A DNA stretch of 64,000 nt from assembly GCF_963678975.1 (NCBI RefSeq), contig NC_089276.1, forward strand, positions 6,659,098 through 6,723,097. The letters are read 5' to 3'. Positions 12,204 to 23,071 of the stretch are shown in pieces; within the stretch, counting starts at the first letter, position 1, and each line of letters starts with the position of its first letter. The notes under the pieces are model-generated. The model saw only the letters and a list, made by a program, of their open reading frames with translations. It had not been told where the DNA came from and ran no database searches. This stretch comes from Dysidea avara. Its lineage: Eukaryota > Porifera > Demospongiae > Dictyoceratida > Dysideidae. The translations under genes and the position numbers were made by a program.

Positions 12204-12320
12204 CCCTAAAGTTGAATGCTCGGGGCAACCTACCAGACGCGTGCCCTAAAGTTGAATGCTCGGGGAACACTACTAGACGCGTGCCCTAAAGTCGAATGCT
12301 CGGGGCATATTGGACGCGTA
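12204..12320. repeat. Three tandem copies of a 40-bp unit
   Basis: Units start at 12204, 12244 and 12284. Each contains CCCTAAAGT(T/C)GAATGCTCGG and ends with GACGCGTG or GACGCGTA; the third is slightly shorter. It lies about 560 bp upstream of the sulfotransferase start. Confidence 0.85.
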
Positions 12321-12879
12321 CCAACTCTAGCTCGCCTAGAGACAACCGGTTTGTTTGATAGTCCAGCAAACGATAGACTTCTGCCGGTAAAATAGAGGAC
12401 TTGCACGCGTGAAGCAACTGTTGCTAGGCAGACATGTTTCGGGACAACTTTCTATGGCGCATATTGGGTCAGAATGAAGGTAACGAGATTTATTCACTAA
12501 GCGCTGGGTATAGTGGCACTGGGAAGCGGAGCTGGTTTCGAAATAGAAGATCTTATCATTGGCTTCGTGAAATAGGTGGCTAATTAAATTTCGATACATT
12601 ACTCACCAATTCTAACTTCGTCGCCTTTTTTTAACGAGCTGTGTGGTATTTACAACACAACTCAACACTGATTCACTTCATTACAGCCTGTACCAAATCC
12701 TGAGAAAGCGCTTTTCAGCCAAAACACTGTCCCGAAACATGGCCGACAGCTACGGTTGCTTAGCAATTACGATGATTTACGTCACGCTGCAAGTCCTCTA
12801 TAGCCGTTCACGTTCGTAACCGGTGCTGGTACTATATCCACTTTGTTAAAGCGCAAGATCTGCACATGCCGGGCGGCAC

Positions 12880-14079
12880 ATGCTCTTTTCCCTGTGGCGC
12901 TCTGTCATGGTGCGCGCCCGTGAATTTATTGTTGCCATAGGCACGAGAGCAGTAGGTGAGATGAATGGACTTCGATCGTATTTTCGAGTTTTGTTAGTGG
13001 TAAGTATTTCAGCGATTGTGTTTCTGTTAGTGTTCTTGCGACAAGTCAACCAAGATCCGTCCGATGAATTTATAACATACGACAACACAGAGCGAGTCAC
13101 AGAGAGACCAGACTCTTCGGAGACGCCAATACCACCTCAGTCAGAATCTTCATCCTCGATTCCACCGGCTACACAGCTTCAGGTGTTAACAGAACCACCC
13201 AATTTTCTCCCGCCATTGGTGTTAGACAGAATTAAATCCTTTGTGTTTTTTGTTGGACATGCAAGGAGTGGTCACAGCATTGTGGGAGCCATATTGGACA
13301 GTCATCCTCACATTGTGATATCCCACGAGGAAGATTTGTTTAACAAGTTGGTTGATGAGTATAAAAATTATAACAAGTCACAGATATTTAACACATTATG
13401 GCATAACTCTTACACGTCCGCTAGAGATGGATTGAGGACACACACAGACGTAGCTAAAAAGAAGGGATATACACTGGCAATTGATGGATTATATCAAGGC
13501 ACTTATCAATTTTACATTGATGTGATTGGAGACAAGAGAGGTGGTCTTACTGCAGATATGATGGCAAAAAACTTTAACATATGGAAATCTGTTTTCTTGA
13601 AATTGAAATCAACCATCAGTTTACCGATGAAAGTAGTCCGTGTCATTCGGAATCCTTATGACAACATTGCTACTATAGTATTGATGAACTGTAGAGGTTC
13701 TATTGGCATTCAGATAAAGGACATAAAAGAAAGCAATAAAACTTTCTCATGCAATCTTCCAGATTTGGTTGACAGTGAAATAAACAATTATTTCCAATTG
13801 TTTAAGGGAATTGAGGACGCTAAGGCCAAACACAATCTTGACATTATAGAAATACATGGACAAGATCTCATTGCTAACCCGAAGAAAGTCATCAGTGAAA
13901 TGTGCAGTTTTCTACAAGTTACTTGTGATGATAATTTCTTGACTGTGTGCAGTGAAAAAATATTTCCAACAGAATCAAAAACTCGTCACAAGTTCAAGTG
14001 GAAAAATGAACATATCTCAAAAATTAAGGAGAACATCAACAGGTTTAGTAACTTGCATAGATACGACTTTAACTCATGA
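12880..14079 (+). CDS. Type II membrane sulfotransferase, intronless
   Basis: A 399-residue single-exon frame. The PAPS 5'-phosphosulfate loop is VGHARSGHSIVGAILDSHP at about residues 125-143, and the 3'-phosphate motif RVIRNPYDN lies at about 254-262, both diagnostic for sulfotransferases. A hydrophobic anchor at about residues 36-54 (VLLVVSISAIVFLLVFL) precedes a Ser/Thr/Pro-rich stem and a C-terminal catalytic domain, the plan of Golgi-lumen enzymes that sulfate glycans or proteins. An ATG at 12961 (residue 28) would give a more typical short cytoplasmic tail and is an equally good start. The acceptor substrate cannot be told from sequence. The lack of introns fits either retroposition or a genuinely single-exon gene. 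Confidence 0.85.
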   Translation: MLFSLWRSVMVRAREFIVAIGTRAVGEMNGLRSYFRVLLVVSISAIVFLLVFLRQVNQDPSDEFITYDNTERVTERPDSSETPIPPQSESSSSIPPATQLQVLTEPPNFLPPLVLDRIKSFVFFVGHARSGHSIVGAILDSHPHIVISHEEDLFNKLVDEYKNYNKSQIFNTLWHNSYTSARDGLRTHTDVAKKKGYTLAIDGLYQGTYQFYIDVIGDKRGGLTADMMAKNFNIWKSVFLKLKSTISLPMKVVRVIRNPYDNIATIVLMNCRGSIGIQIKDIKESNKTFSCNLPDLVDSEINNYFQLFKGIEDAKAKHNLDIIEIHGQDLIANPKKVISEMCSFLQVTCDDNFLTVCSEKIFPTESKTRHKFKWKNEHISKIKENINRFSNLHRYDFNS

Positions 14080-14911
14080 TAATTAAACAAGGCCATAAGA
14101 CACTAAGCAGTATCCATAAATTTATGTGTCTTTATGGCTCATAGAAATACATTTAGAAACTATATACCATTTTAAATGTGGTACGTGACTTACATTATGG
14201 TAACTTACATATCTTAAAGGAGGATGAAAAGTTATGTAACAGAACAGAACCCTGTACTGTATCGTGCTAGAGAAGTAACAGAGGTACTATATGCATGGTG
14301 AGTTCTGACACGATACAAAGTGGTATCTGGTAATTGCAAATTCTGATATAGAAATAAAATATACAAAGATAGCAGTTTGACAAGCAATAAATGTCTCCAT
14401 TGAGAATGCATCGACAACCACTCTATTATAGCAGCAAAAATATTGAGCCATGTCCTCTGATCAGTTTAAAATGTCATCCTTCTGAATAGAGATTGAAGCA
14501 CAAAACCAGTAAAAATATACTCTACAGAGCCAATATATTGCAACTTGTTAATTGTATGCATGTTAGGTAAAGACTATAGCTACATTCTCAAATACAGTTC
14601 TAAAATATAGCCATGTGTTACTGGATGCCATCTACATCAAAACAGTAGACACTGCAGCAGAATATCACTTTTAATTACAGCACTGTTACTTGGCAGAAGC
14701 ATCAAATAGCTACAGTACAAGTTTTAGTGAATAATAGTCTTGGTCCACTGTAAAATGAGGGCAAAAGTAGTTACCGCATTTCTCAGCATTTCCTGTCACT
14801 ACTGTCAACAGTGATACAGACCATAAGGGAACACTCCCAGTTTCTGCAACCTTGCACTGTTTATCAGTACTTTTTTCACATGTGTACCAAATGTAGCTAT
14901 AGATATAGCCC
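14080..14911. other. Intergenic, nothing recognised
   Basis: AT-rich sequence following the sulfotransferase stop. No exon, RNA gene or clear repeat is visible. Confidence 0.4.
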
Positions 14912-14914
14912 ATA

Positions 14915-15153
14915 TGTGACCGGATTTGCGAAAAGGGGTCTTCCACACACATCCAATTCTATGAACTTGGAAGACCACAACTTAGTGTTCAATAAAGATA
15001 AACACCTGAAATTTCCTTCATCCACTAACCTATGCTGGAACTCACTACTGACCAAATTTCAAGTCAACAACCTTTTCCAATCTCAAGTTATGAATTATCA
15101 AAGTTCATAAATTGGATGTGTGTGGAAGACCCCTTTTCACTAATCCGGTCACA
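14915..15153. mobile_element. TA-flanked MITE ending in TGTGACCGGATT
   Basis: Left end TGTGACCGGATTTGCGAAAA and right end its near reverse complement (…TAATCCGGTCACA); the inverted repeats extend for about 55 bp and include 'ggtcttccacacacatccaa'. TA flanks both sides. A left-end fragment of the same family lies at about 45416-45520 inside another repeat. Confidence 0.8.
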
Positions 15154-15483
15154 TATTAGGATTTTGTCCCATGAAAACACAGCCATTTGCAAGTTGTGTC
15201 ATAAAGTTCACCTATATAGTCTACCTTTGAAACATGCATCTTTTTACATAGTGGGTGAAGAATTATTTTAACTGCTATCCCTCTAGTGACCCACAAGAAG
15301 GCTGAAAAAGTAACTGACTAGGATCACAACATTAAACTTATTAAATAAATCTTAGATATGGTACCTCAGAGCATAGATGGTATACATAACATCTATGCTC
15401 AGAGCAAAGTTCACCTATGCAGAAGTTTAATACAGACTTCATTTCGCTTTTACTTCTTATGTAAAAGCTGCTTTACCATTATT

Positions 15484-16087
15484 TGTGACCCTATTTTGGA
15501 AAACCATGCATTTGGGCACATGCAAAATTTGTGGGAATACTCAATGGAAAATTTCTGAGATTTTTAAATTGTTTTGTACGTTTTGATAAAGCAACTATTA
15601 AGTCTTCTTGCTGTGAAATTTCACACCCATAGCTTCTTTATTCTAGGAGATATACTCAATTATATCAGACCATGTAGTAGTTTCACAGTGCGTGGGACAC
15701 CAATTAACTTACAAATTGGGTGATTTGTTCATTCCCAAAACCAAACATTTTCTTGTCTTTAGACGTTATTTAATTGAGGAAAAGCACTAAAAACACATGA
15801 TTAAACTCTCAAGGATCTCTTTTCGTCCATTTTAGATTGTAAGGATGGAGATCTTTGTCAACAAAGTGATTTTTCATCAATTTGTCACACCTGATCACTA
15901 TGCAGTTCTTATAGTGATAATGAAAAGTTAGTTTGTTATGTATTAGACAGTAATTAGCCATTTCTTTGGAATGTATCATCACAAAATTTTCATACAAGGT
16001 AGATAATCACTCAGTGCTTCATTTTAGCTGTAAAAAAGAAAATTGACCAATGTGCCAAAATGTATGGTTTTCCAAAATAGGGTCACA
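15484..16087. mobile_element. About 600-bp inverted-repeat element ending in TGTGACCCTATT
   Basis: Left end TGTGACCCTATTTTGGAAAA and right end its reverse complement (TTTTCCAAAATAGGGTCACA), with about 38 bp of near-perfect inverted repeat. The interior shows no transposase frame. It shares the terminal TGTGACC with the MITEs at 7675 and 14915 but not the rest of the ends. Confidence 0.75.
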
Positions 16088-16089
16088 TT

Positions 16090-17326
16090 TAACAATTCTG
16101 CTCACGTGGGTGTGTACAGACAAACATAGGTAGATAGGTACACACACACACACACACTCTCTTTAATGAAAACAATTTCAGTAACCAGGCATGTGCCCAC
16201 GGTTTAAAAAGTTCGATTGTGGGTTGCATCTCCATAGTTACAAAAGTTTTAACTGTGGGTTTTGTTTTATTCAGATAGATAGCAATACTTTCTGCTATGG
16301 CTCTAACATAGGAGATCTTAATCAAAGTATGGTTCTAACTAGATCTATATAGATATTGTAGAACTCGTAGAGTGAATTATATGGTTCAAAATGTTAGGTG
16401 GTTATTTGGCTACAGCTGCCACTGATTACATCATACCAACTCAGCCATCACTAGCAAAAGCATATAGGCGGATCTAGGACACACTGCGGGGGGAAGAAGT
16501 TATAGAATAAAGCAGTGTTCATTCCACTAAGAGAACAATGGAACTCCAATACACAATTGCAAGTTAATTATATCAGAGATTTTAAAGGGCCCTTTATTAT
16601 ATTCATTTGCTTTGGTATAGCTAGCCGGATGAATGAAGGGAATACATTTTCTAAGACTCTAGTTGGATATCTTCTGAATTTTTTTAAAATTAGCCTGTAG
16701 ATTTGAATTTGGGAGCATTATTGAACAAAATGCATGCATATAAAATTAATTGGTTAGAAAAACCTGTTTTATGGTAAGGTGTACTAAACAGTAGCAGCTA
16801 TTGTTACAAAAAATTGTCAGTTAATGACATTAGAATTGTGACTGTTCTATTAGAGTAGTGACTTTCTTCACAGTGTACAGTTTGTAACTGGTAAGTGTAT
16901 TTATAACTGTAATTGTCTTCTATTTGCTTGTTGGCTTTCTGTAGCTACTGCTGAATACAGTGTGAATGCATGATTCCTGTTTCTGGTGCCAATATATTCC
17001 TGTAAGTCCAAGGGGAGAAGAGAAGGACAAAGCCTCCCCCTGCCCCCCCCCCTCAGATATGCTTATGAGCAAAAGTGTAGTCTTGGTAGTCAACAAACTG
17101 ATAAAGTAGTTATAGTATAATTCATTGAGCCACTGTATGTCAGTTACAATCTGTAACAGGTACCTTCCCCATAATGGCTTTGCAGATGTAGCTAGGTTAG
17201 TCTTGATTGTCTGGCACAGGTAACTGTCACAACAGCTCTTTCTGAAGCTCACAATTACTTTAAACAAACAGAATGCAGAGAAGTACAAAGCATACTGTAG
17301 CTACTAGTAGCAACATAGCAGCTAAG
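16090..17326. other. Intergenic, low-complexity patches only
   Basis: Holds a short (CA)n run at about 16141-16158, a CTATTAGAG motif at about 16847 and a C-rich patch at about 17032-17052. No gene is supported. Confidence 0.4.
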
Positions 17327-17400
17327 TAGTCCATTCCATGCAACAGTAGTCCATTCCATGCAACAGTAGTCCATTCCATGCAACAGTAGTCCATTCCATG
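17327..17400. repeat. 20-bp tandem repeat, 3.7 copies
   Basis: The unit TAGTCCATTCCATGCAACAG repeats exactly at 17327, 17347, 17367 and (partial) 17387. The identity of the copies points to recent expansion. Confidence 0.9.
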
Positions 17401-18118
17401 GATTGGGTGCTTGTTAACAAAATACTACTATGTTTTGGTGTTTAAGGCTACATAGCTAGCAAAGTGTCTGATTTTAAAGCATCAACATTGCTTTTAACAC
17501 TGCTACTTAGATATACCTATTTCCACCTCTGAAATGAGAAGATGTAGAAAGGAGCAATACTGTAATGTGTCATACTTAGCTACAGGTGAAGAGATCATGA
17601 TGCACAGTCTTAAAAGCAAAACGACATTGTCTGTAAAACTGCTGAAAATACTCTCAAATTCAATCACAGAGAGCCTAATTTTCTGGGGGCATGTCCCCAG
17701 ACCCCCTAGGTTGGCATGCTAGTGTGCTTCAAACACTAATGTGTACCATATAATTTGACTGTATACACTAGATGCTTCTTACCACCCATGTCCCCAGCCA
17801 GCAAGCATTTAATCCCTAATTCAGTCGATGCCCAAGACCAAGACTGAATTAGGAAATAAATGTTCACTAGTATATCTGCAGGTGTAGGCGACCTCCCTTG
17901 TTTCCCTACTTTTTTTCTATGATTCCTAATCAAACTTAAAATTCCTAAGTTTTCCTTACACTTGTTTGTTTACTTGTAACATTATTATGACTGGTGAACC
18001 CACGCATACCGCATCAAAAGAAAGGATGACGCCAGAATTAATGTTTCGTCTGAACACTCACCCCCAGCTATCAAATACTGCTTCAAAAGTGCAGTGGCCA
18101 TTACACTTCACTTACAGC

Positions 18119-18170
18119 TATGTTCGCTTTGTTCAGCCCCATTACACAGCAGGCTGAACAAAGTGAACAT
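18119..18170. repeat. Short hairpin, 20-bp arms
   Basis: TATGTTCGCTTTGTTCAGCC at 18119-18138 pairs with 18151-18170 with one mismatch, around a 12-bp loop. A diverged relative of the flanking sequence ('aagtggccatt', then 'gctttgtt' and 'cagctatgtt') is seen at about 48670-48710. Confidence 0.6.
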
Positions 18171-18392
18171 AGTAGATAACCAATAGGACTGTACCGTTAC
18201 CACATTTTACATACAATATCCGATATCTGATATTTATTGTCACGGTATACAGGTTTTCTAATGAACCAATATCATATACATAGCCAAGCTGAACCAATAT
18301 GTATTACATAGCAAAAACAGTGTTCCAATACTACCTATAGTAACCCCATCTTTAGTCAGTATTGAAACAACTGTTTCATGAAACTCACTATA

Positions 18393-21300
18393 TCAAGACA
18401 CACGGTAGTGTGTCGTGCGGCCCAAGAAGCCGGCGCGCCACACCGTGAGTATATTGACAGGAAGAACGAAAACGTCATTTTCACACCTTTGTATCTCGGT
18501 GATCACGTATCTGATTGGAACCAAATTTGCTACACAGTTGCCCGCCAGCCAAGGGAGTCTACATTCCAAATTTGAAGGAAATCGCTCCAGCCATTTCCGA
18601 GATACGAGCTGCCAAAGTTTCGTTTTTTTTTCTTCGTTTTTTTTTTTCTTCTTCTTCTTCGTCTTTTCGCACACTTGCACAAATTGCTATAACAAGCAAA
18701 CGCGTACTACGATCGCCTTGAAATTTGGCACACAGAAAGGGAGTCCAAAGGCGAATCCTAGCATCAAATTTGGTACAAATCTGATGAATGGTTCAGGAGT
18801 TATGACCGATTATTCGCGTAAAACAAGATCGATTTGTTGTGACACCTACAGGGTAAACCGCTTCATGGAATGAGTTGAAAATTGCTATGTAGATGGAGTA
18901 ACCATCGTAGGAGTGCCTTTTGGTGGTTTGAAAGGAATCGAGATAAAGACCACGGAGATATGACACAAAACCCAACCTGTGTCACAATTACGCGATCGAT
19001 TTTTATGAATAAAAAAGTATTAGTTTTCACGCCTACTAGGCAAACCGCTTAGAGCAATGAGCTGAAAATCGGTGTATAGCTGGAATAATCTTCATAGAAA
19101 GTCCTTGCAGTAGTACAGAAGAATCGGATTACAAATCACTGAGTTATGATTCGAAAGCCAACTCCGTGTAGCAAATGCGAGATCGAGATACTCTAATAGA
19201 ACAGTCATCCTAATAGAGCATTCGGCTAATTTATTTACTCCATTATAGAATTTTATTACATCACAAGTTATTCTGTAGGGAGTTCAGCTGCAAACAGTTA
19301 ATCTTATAGACAGTTCAGCAAGAAGACAGTCACCATGTGGAGAGTTAAGCAAATATACCACTATAGAGATTCAGAACATTACAAGTCACACTGAAGAAAG
19401 TTCAGCTATAAACAAGTCATGCACTGTGTAGAGAATTCAGCTACAATTAAGTCACTCTCTAGAGAATTCAGTTACACAGAATTCTGCTACACACAAGTCA
19501 CTGTGGAGAGAGTTCAGCTACAAACAAATTACCCTTTAGAGTGATCAGCTACAAACAAAACACTTTGCAGGGTGTTCAACTGCAACAAATCAATTACCTT
19601 TAGAGCGATCAGCAATGAACAAATCAACACAAATCTACCTGTAGAGAGATCAGCTAGAAACAAATCACCCTGAAGAGAGTTCAGCTACAAAAAATCACCC
19701 TGTAGAGACATCAGCTAGAAACTAGACACAATGTAAGGAGTTCAGCTACAAGCAATCACCCTGTAGAGAGTTCAGCTAAAACAAATCAACCTGCAGAGAG
19801 ATCAGCTACAAACAAATCACCTTATAGAGAGTTCAGCTACAAACAGATTACCTGTAGAGAGATCGGCTACAAACAAATCAACCTGCAGAGAGATCAGCTA
19901 TATACACACAAATCAACTTGTAGAGAGATCAGCTACCAACAAATCACCCTGTAGAGAGATCAGCTAGAAACTACACACAATGTAAGGAGTTCAGCTACAA
20001 ACAAATCACACTGTAGAGAGATCAGCTACAAACTAGACACAAAGTAAGGAGTTCAGCTACAAGTAAATTACCCTGTAGAGAGTTCATCTACAAACAAATC
20101 AACCTGTAGAGCAATCAGCTAGAAACAAATCACCCTGAAGAGAGGTCAGCTACAAAAAATCACCCTGTAGAGAGATCAGCTAGAAACAAATCACCCTGAA
20201 GAGAGGTCAGCTACAAAAAATCACCCTGTAGAGAGATCAGCTACAAACAAATTGCCCTGTACAGAGATTGGCTACAAACAAATCAACCTGCAGAGAGATC
20301 AGCTACACACAAATCAACTTGTAGAGAGTTCAGCTACAAACAAATTACCCTGTAGAGAGATCGGCTACAAAAAAATCAGCCTGTGGAGAGTTCAGCTAAA
20401 ACAATTCAACCTGCAGAGAGATCAACTACAAACAAATCAACTTATAGAGAGTTCAGCTACAAACAAATTACCCTATAGAGAGATCGGCTACAAACAAATC
20501 AACCTGCAGAGAGATCAGCTACACACAAATCAACTTGTAGAGAGATCAATTACAAACAAATCACCCTGTAGAGAGATCAGCTAGAAACTACACACAATGT
20601 AAGGAGTTCAGCTACAAATAAATCACCTTATAGAGAGTTCAGCTACAAACAAATCACTCTGTAGAGAGATCAGCTAGAAACTGGACACAATGTAAGGAGT
20701 TCAGCTACAAGCAAATCACCCTTTAGTGAGTTCAGCTACAAACAAATCAACCTGCAGTGAGATCACCTACAAAAAAGCACCTTGTACAGAGTTCAGCTAC
20801 AAACAAATTACCCTGTAGAGAGATCGGCTACAAACAAATCAACCAGTAGAAAGATCAGCTACACACAAATCAACTTGTAGAGAGATCAGGTAGAAGAATT
20901 CACCTTGTAGAGAGTTCATTTACAAAGAAACCATCATATAGAGAGTTCAGCTACAAAGAAATTACCCCGTAGAGAGTTCAGCTAGAAGAAGTCACCTTGT
21001 AAAGAGTTTAGCTACAAAGAAACCATCATGTACAGAGTTCAGCTACAAAGAAACCACCTGTACAGAATTCAACTACAAACAAATCACCCTGTATAGAGAT
21101 CAGCTAGAAGAAGTTACCTTGTAGATAGTTCAGCTACAACAATTCACCCTGTAGAAAGATCAGCTAGAAGAAGTCACCTTGTAGAGTGTTCAGTTACAAA
21201 GAAACCATCATGTAGAGAGTTCAGCTGCAAACAAATCACTCTGTAGAGAGTTCAGCTACAAAGAAACCGCCATGTAGAGAGTTCAGCCTCATACAAACCA

Positions 21301-22308
21301 CCTTGTAGAGAATTCAACTACAACAAATCACCCTGTAGAGAAGAAGTTACCTTGTAGAGTGTTCAGCTACAAAGAAACCAGCATGTAGAGAGTTTAGCTG
21401 CAAACAATTCACCTGTAGAGAGTTCAGCTAGAAACAAATCACCCCGTAGAGAGATCAACTGGACGAAGTCACCTTGTAGAGAGTTCAGCTACAAAGACAC
21501 CATCATGTAGAGAGTTCAGCTGCAAACAAATCACCCTGCTGAGAGTTCAGCTACAAAAAAATCACCCTGTAGAGAGTTCAGCTAGACGAAGTCACCTTAT
21601 AGAGAGTTCAGCTACAAAGAAACTATCATGTAGAGAGTTCGGCTATAAAGACACCACCATGTAGAGAGTTTAGCTGCAAACAAATCACCTGTTACAGAGA
21701 GTTCAGCTACAAAGAAACCATCCTGTATATAGTTCAGCTACATTTCAAGCCACCCAGTAGAGAGATCAGCTGCAAAAAAAATCCTGTGGGGAATAATGAG
21801 CATGTAATAAATATATGTATATAATTTGTATAATTACTAATAAAATCAAAAATAATTGAAGTACTAAAATTCTTCTTTAAGTTCTTTTCTTCTTCCTGTG
21901 GTAAAGAAAAAAACACATGGGTTAAAAAATCCCCAAAGCCAGCCATAGGCCGGCTTTGCAGTATACAAATACAAAAAGAAGTGATATCTAATCAAAAACA
22001 GCCAAGCTGTAAAAAAAGGTGCGGCCCCATAAAGGCCATGGTGAAAAAAGATGTGAAATCCAAGGTGGCGGCCAAGAAATGGCTGTGATGGTAGGTTAAT
22101 GGTTACATTTTAATAACGGCAATTCAGGTGAATTTTGTGCCTCTTGGTCTTGGCACCAAATTCACCTGAATTGTTGTTATTAAAATATAACCATTAACCT
22201 ACCATCACAGCCATTTCTTGGCCGCCACCTTGGATTTCACATCTTTTTTCACCATGGCCTTTTTGGGGGCCACACCTTTTTTTACAGCTTGGCTGTTTTT
22301 GATTAGAT
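18393..22308 (+). mobile_element. Composite satellite-bearing element, copy 1 (subfamily A)
   Basis: Begins TCAAGACACACGGTAGTGTG after a host A, with a small hairpin (ACACAC-GGTA-GTGTGT) at the start. A non-coding head of about 840 bp follows, then CTCTAATAGAAC-type motifs, a satellite array (about 19260-21780), a short unique tail and a terminal foldback (21984-22310) ending GATTAGA before T. No target duplication is visible. There is no Rep/helicase or other protein frame. TC start, host A and T, a terminal hairpin and internal tandem repeats are Helitron-like, but the 3' end is not the classic CTRR, so the class is inference. Copy 2 is nearly identical in the head. Confidence 0.7.
19260..21780. 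repeat. Satellite array of about 31-bp units (copy 1)
   Basis: About 80 imperfect units of the type TGTAGAGAGATCAGCTACAA followed by 'acaaatcaccc'. Variant units (gagttcagct, gatcggctac, gaagaagt) are interspersed, so the array has mixed unit types. Long apparent reading frames in it are products of the repeat period and are not genes. Confidence 0.9.
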
Positions 22309-22310
22309 AT
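21984..22310. repeat. Long foldback (hairpin) module, copy 1
   Basis: Two arms of about 150 bp are near-perfect reverse complements around a short loop at about 22140-22150. The arms start ATATCTAATCAAAAACAGCC and include 'gatgtgaaatccaaggtggc'. Other copies: 39677-40004, 42675-42999, 45062-45253 (one arm truncated), 57421-57752 and 63800-64000 (cut by the window edge). Confidence 0.9.
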
Positions 22311-23071
22311 ATATATATATATACATCGAGACAAAACATACTTCAAACCTATAAATGACTCCAATGCTATTCACTGTTGAGGCCTGTGATCTGTTTGAAC
22401 TTGGGTAAAATTTTTGGACAATTAGTTCCAAAACCAAAACATATACAGTCAGTGTTTGTGTATAAACAATGCTGTGTTACAGCATAACAGAGTATGTAGC
22501 CTGATCACTATGGCTGTGTTAAATTGCTTTTCAACAATCATTATTCAATGGTTATGACTGTTCACAAAAGGTTTTTATCCAAACTTGTCTGTTTTTGTCA
22601 GTGCTATAAGTATCAACCACCAAAAAGTGCAAGAAAGAAAAAAAATTTTTGACTAACCTGGGATTTATTGATACTTATCAATATTAATTTTATCAGTATC
22701 TATACCAATATAATATCAGTATTGGTACAGCCCTAAAAACTAATAATAATGGTGTCAACATTAAGCAAATTAGTAGTATATGACCAAGTTCACATAGTCT
22801 ACTTTGAACCATGCATATGCATCTTTACTCCCACGAAGAATGAAGAATTAACCTCTAGAAAAGTAACTGGAATGAGATTCTCAACATGACCAAATCTTAT
22901 GACTTGCATTGATCCCCAGATAGTCATACTTTTCTTTGTGCTATAGGTCATTATACCCTTCACTTACTTAATGAGAAAAATGGACATGATATATCTGTGA
23001 TATAAATATGCATACAGGTTTGTTAAAAGATGTGGTGTTCATGATGGGGTATGAAAGGAGTTGCCAGTTAG
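22311..23071. other. Intergenic, starts with a short (TA)n run
   Basis: No exon is supported. Part of 22770-22900 resembles 15205-15330 (shared phrases 'agtctac', 'catgcatctttt', 'gaagaatta', 'aaagtaactg'), indicating a dispersed repeat. Confidence 0.4.

Noticed and set aside
18415-18873. Open frames in the composite element head, such as 152 codons on the plus strand
   Set aside because: They cross poly-Phe low-complexity sequence, differ between copies 1 and 2 by frame-breaking changes and match no family.
20252-20584. Long reading frames across the satellite arrays (also 55813-56016)
   Set aside because: They repeat with the array period, start at non-ATG codons and have no conserved protein pattern; they are by-products of the tandem repeat.
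19260-21780. Resemblance of the regularly spaced units to a CRISPR array
   Set aside because: Units are contiguous and diverged with no unique spacers, the host is eukaryotic, and no cas-like genes are present.
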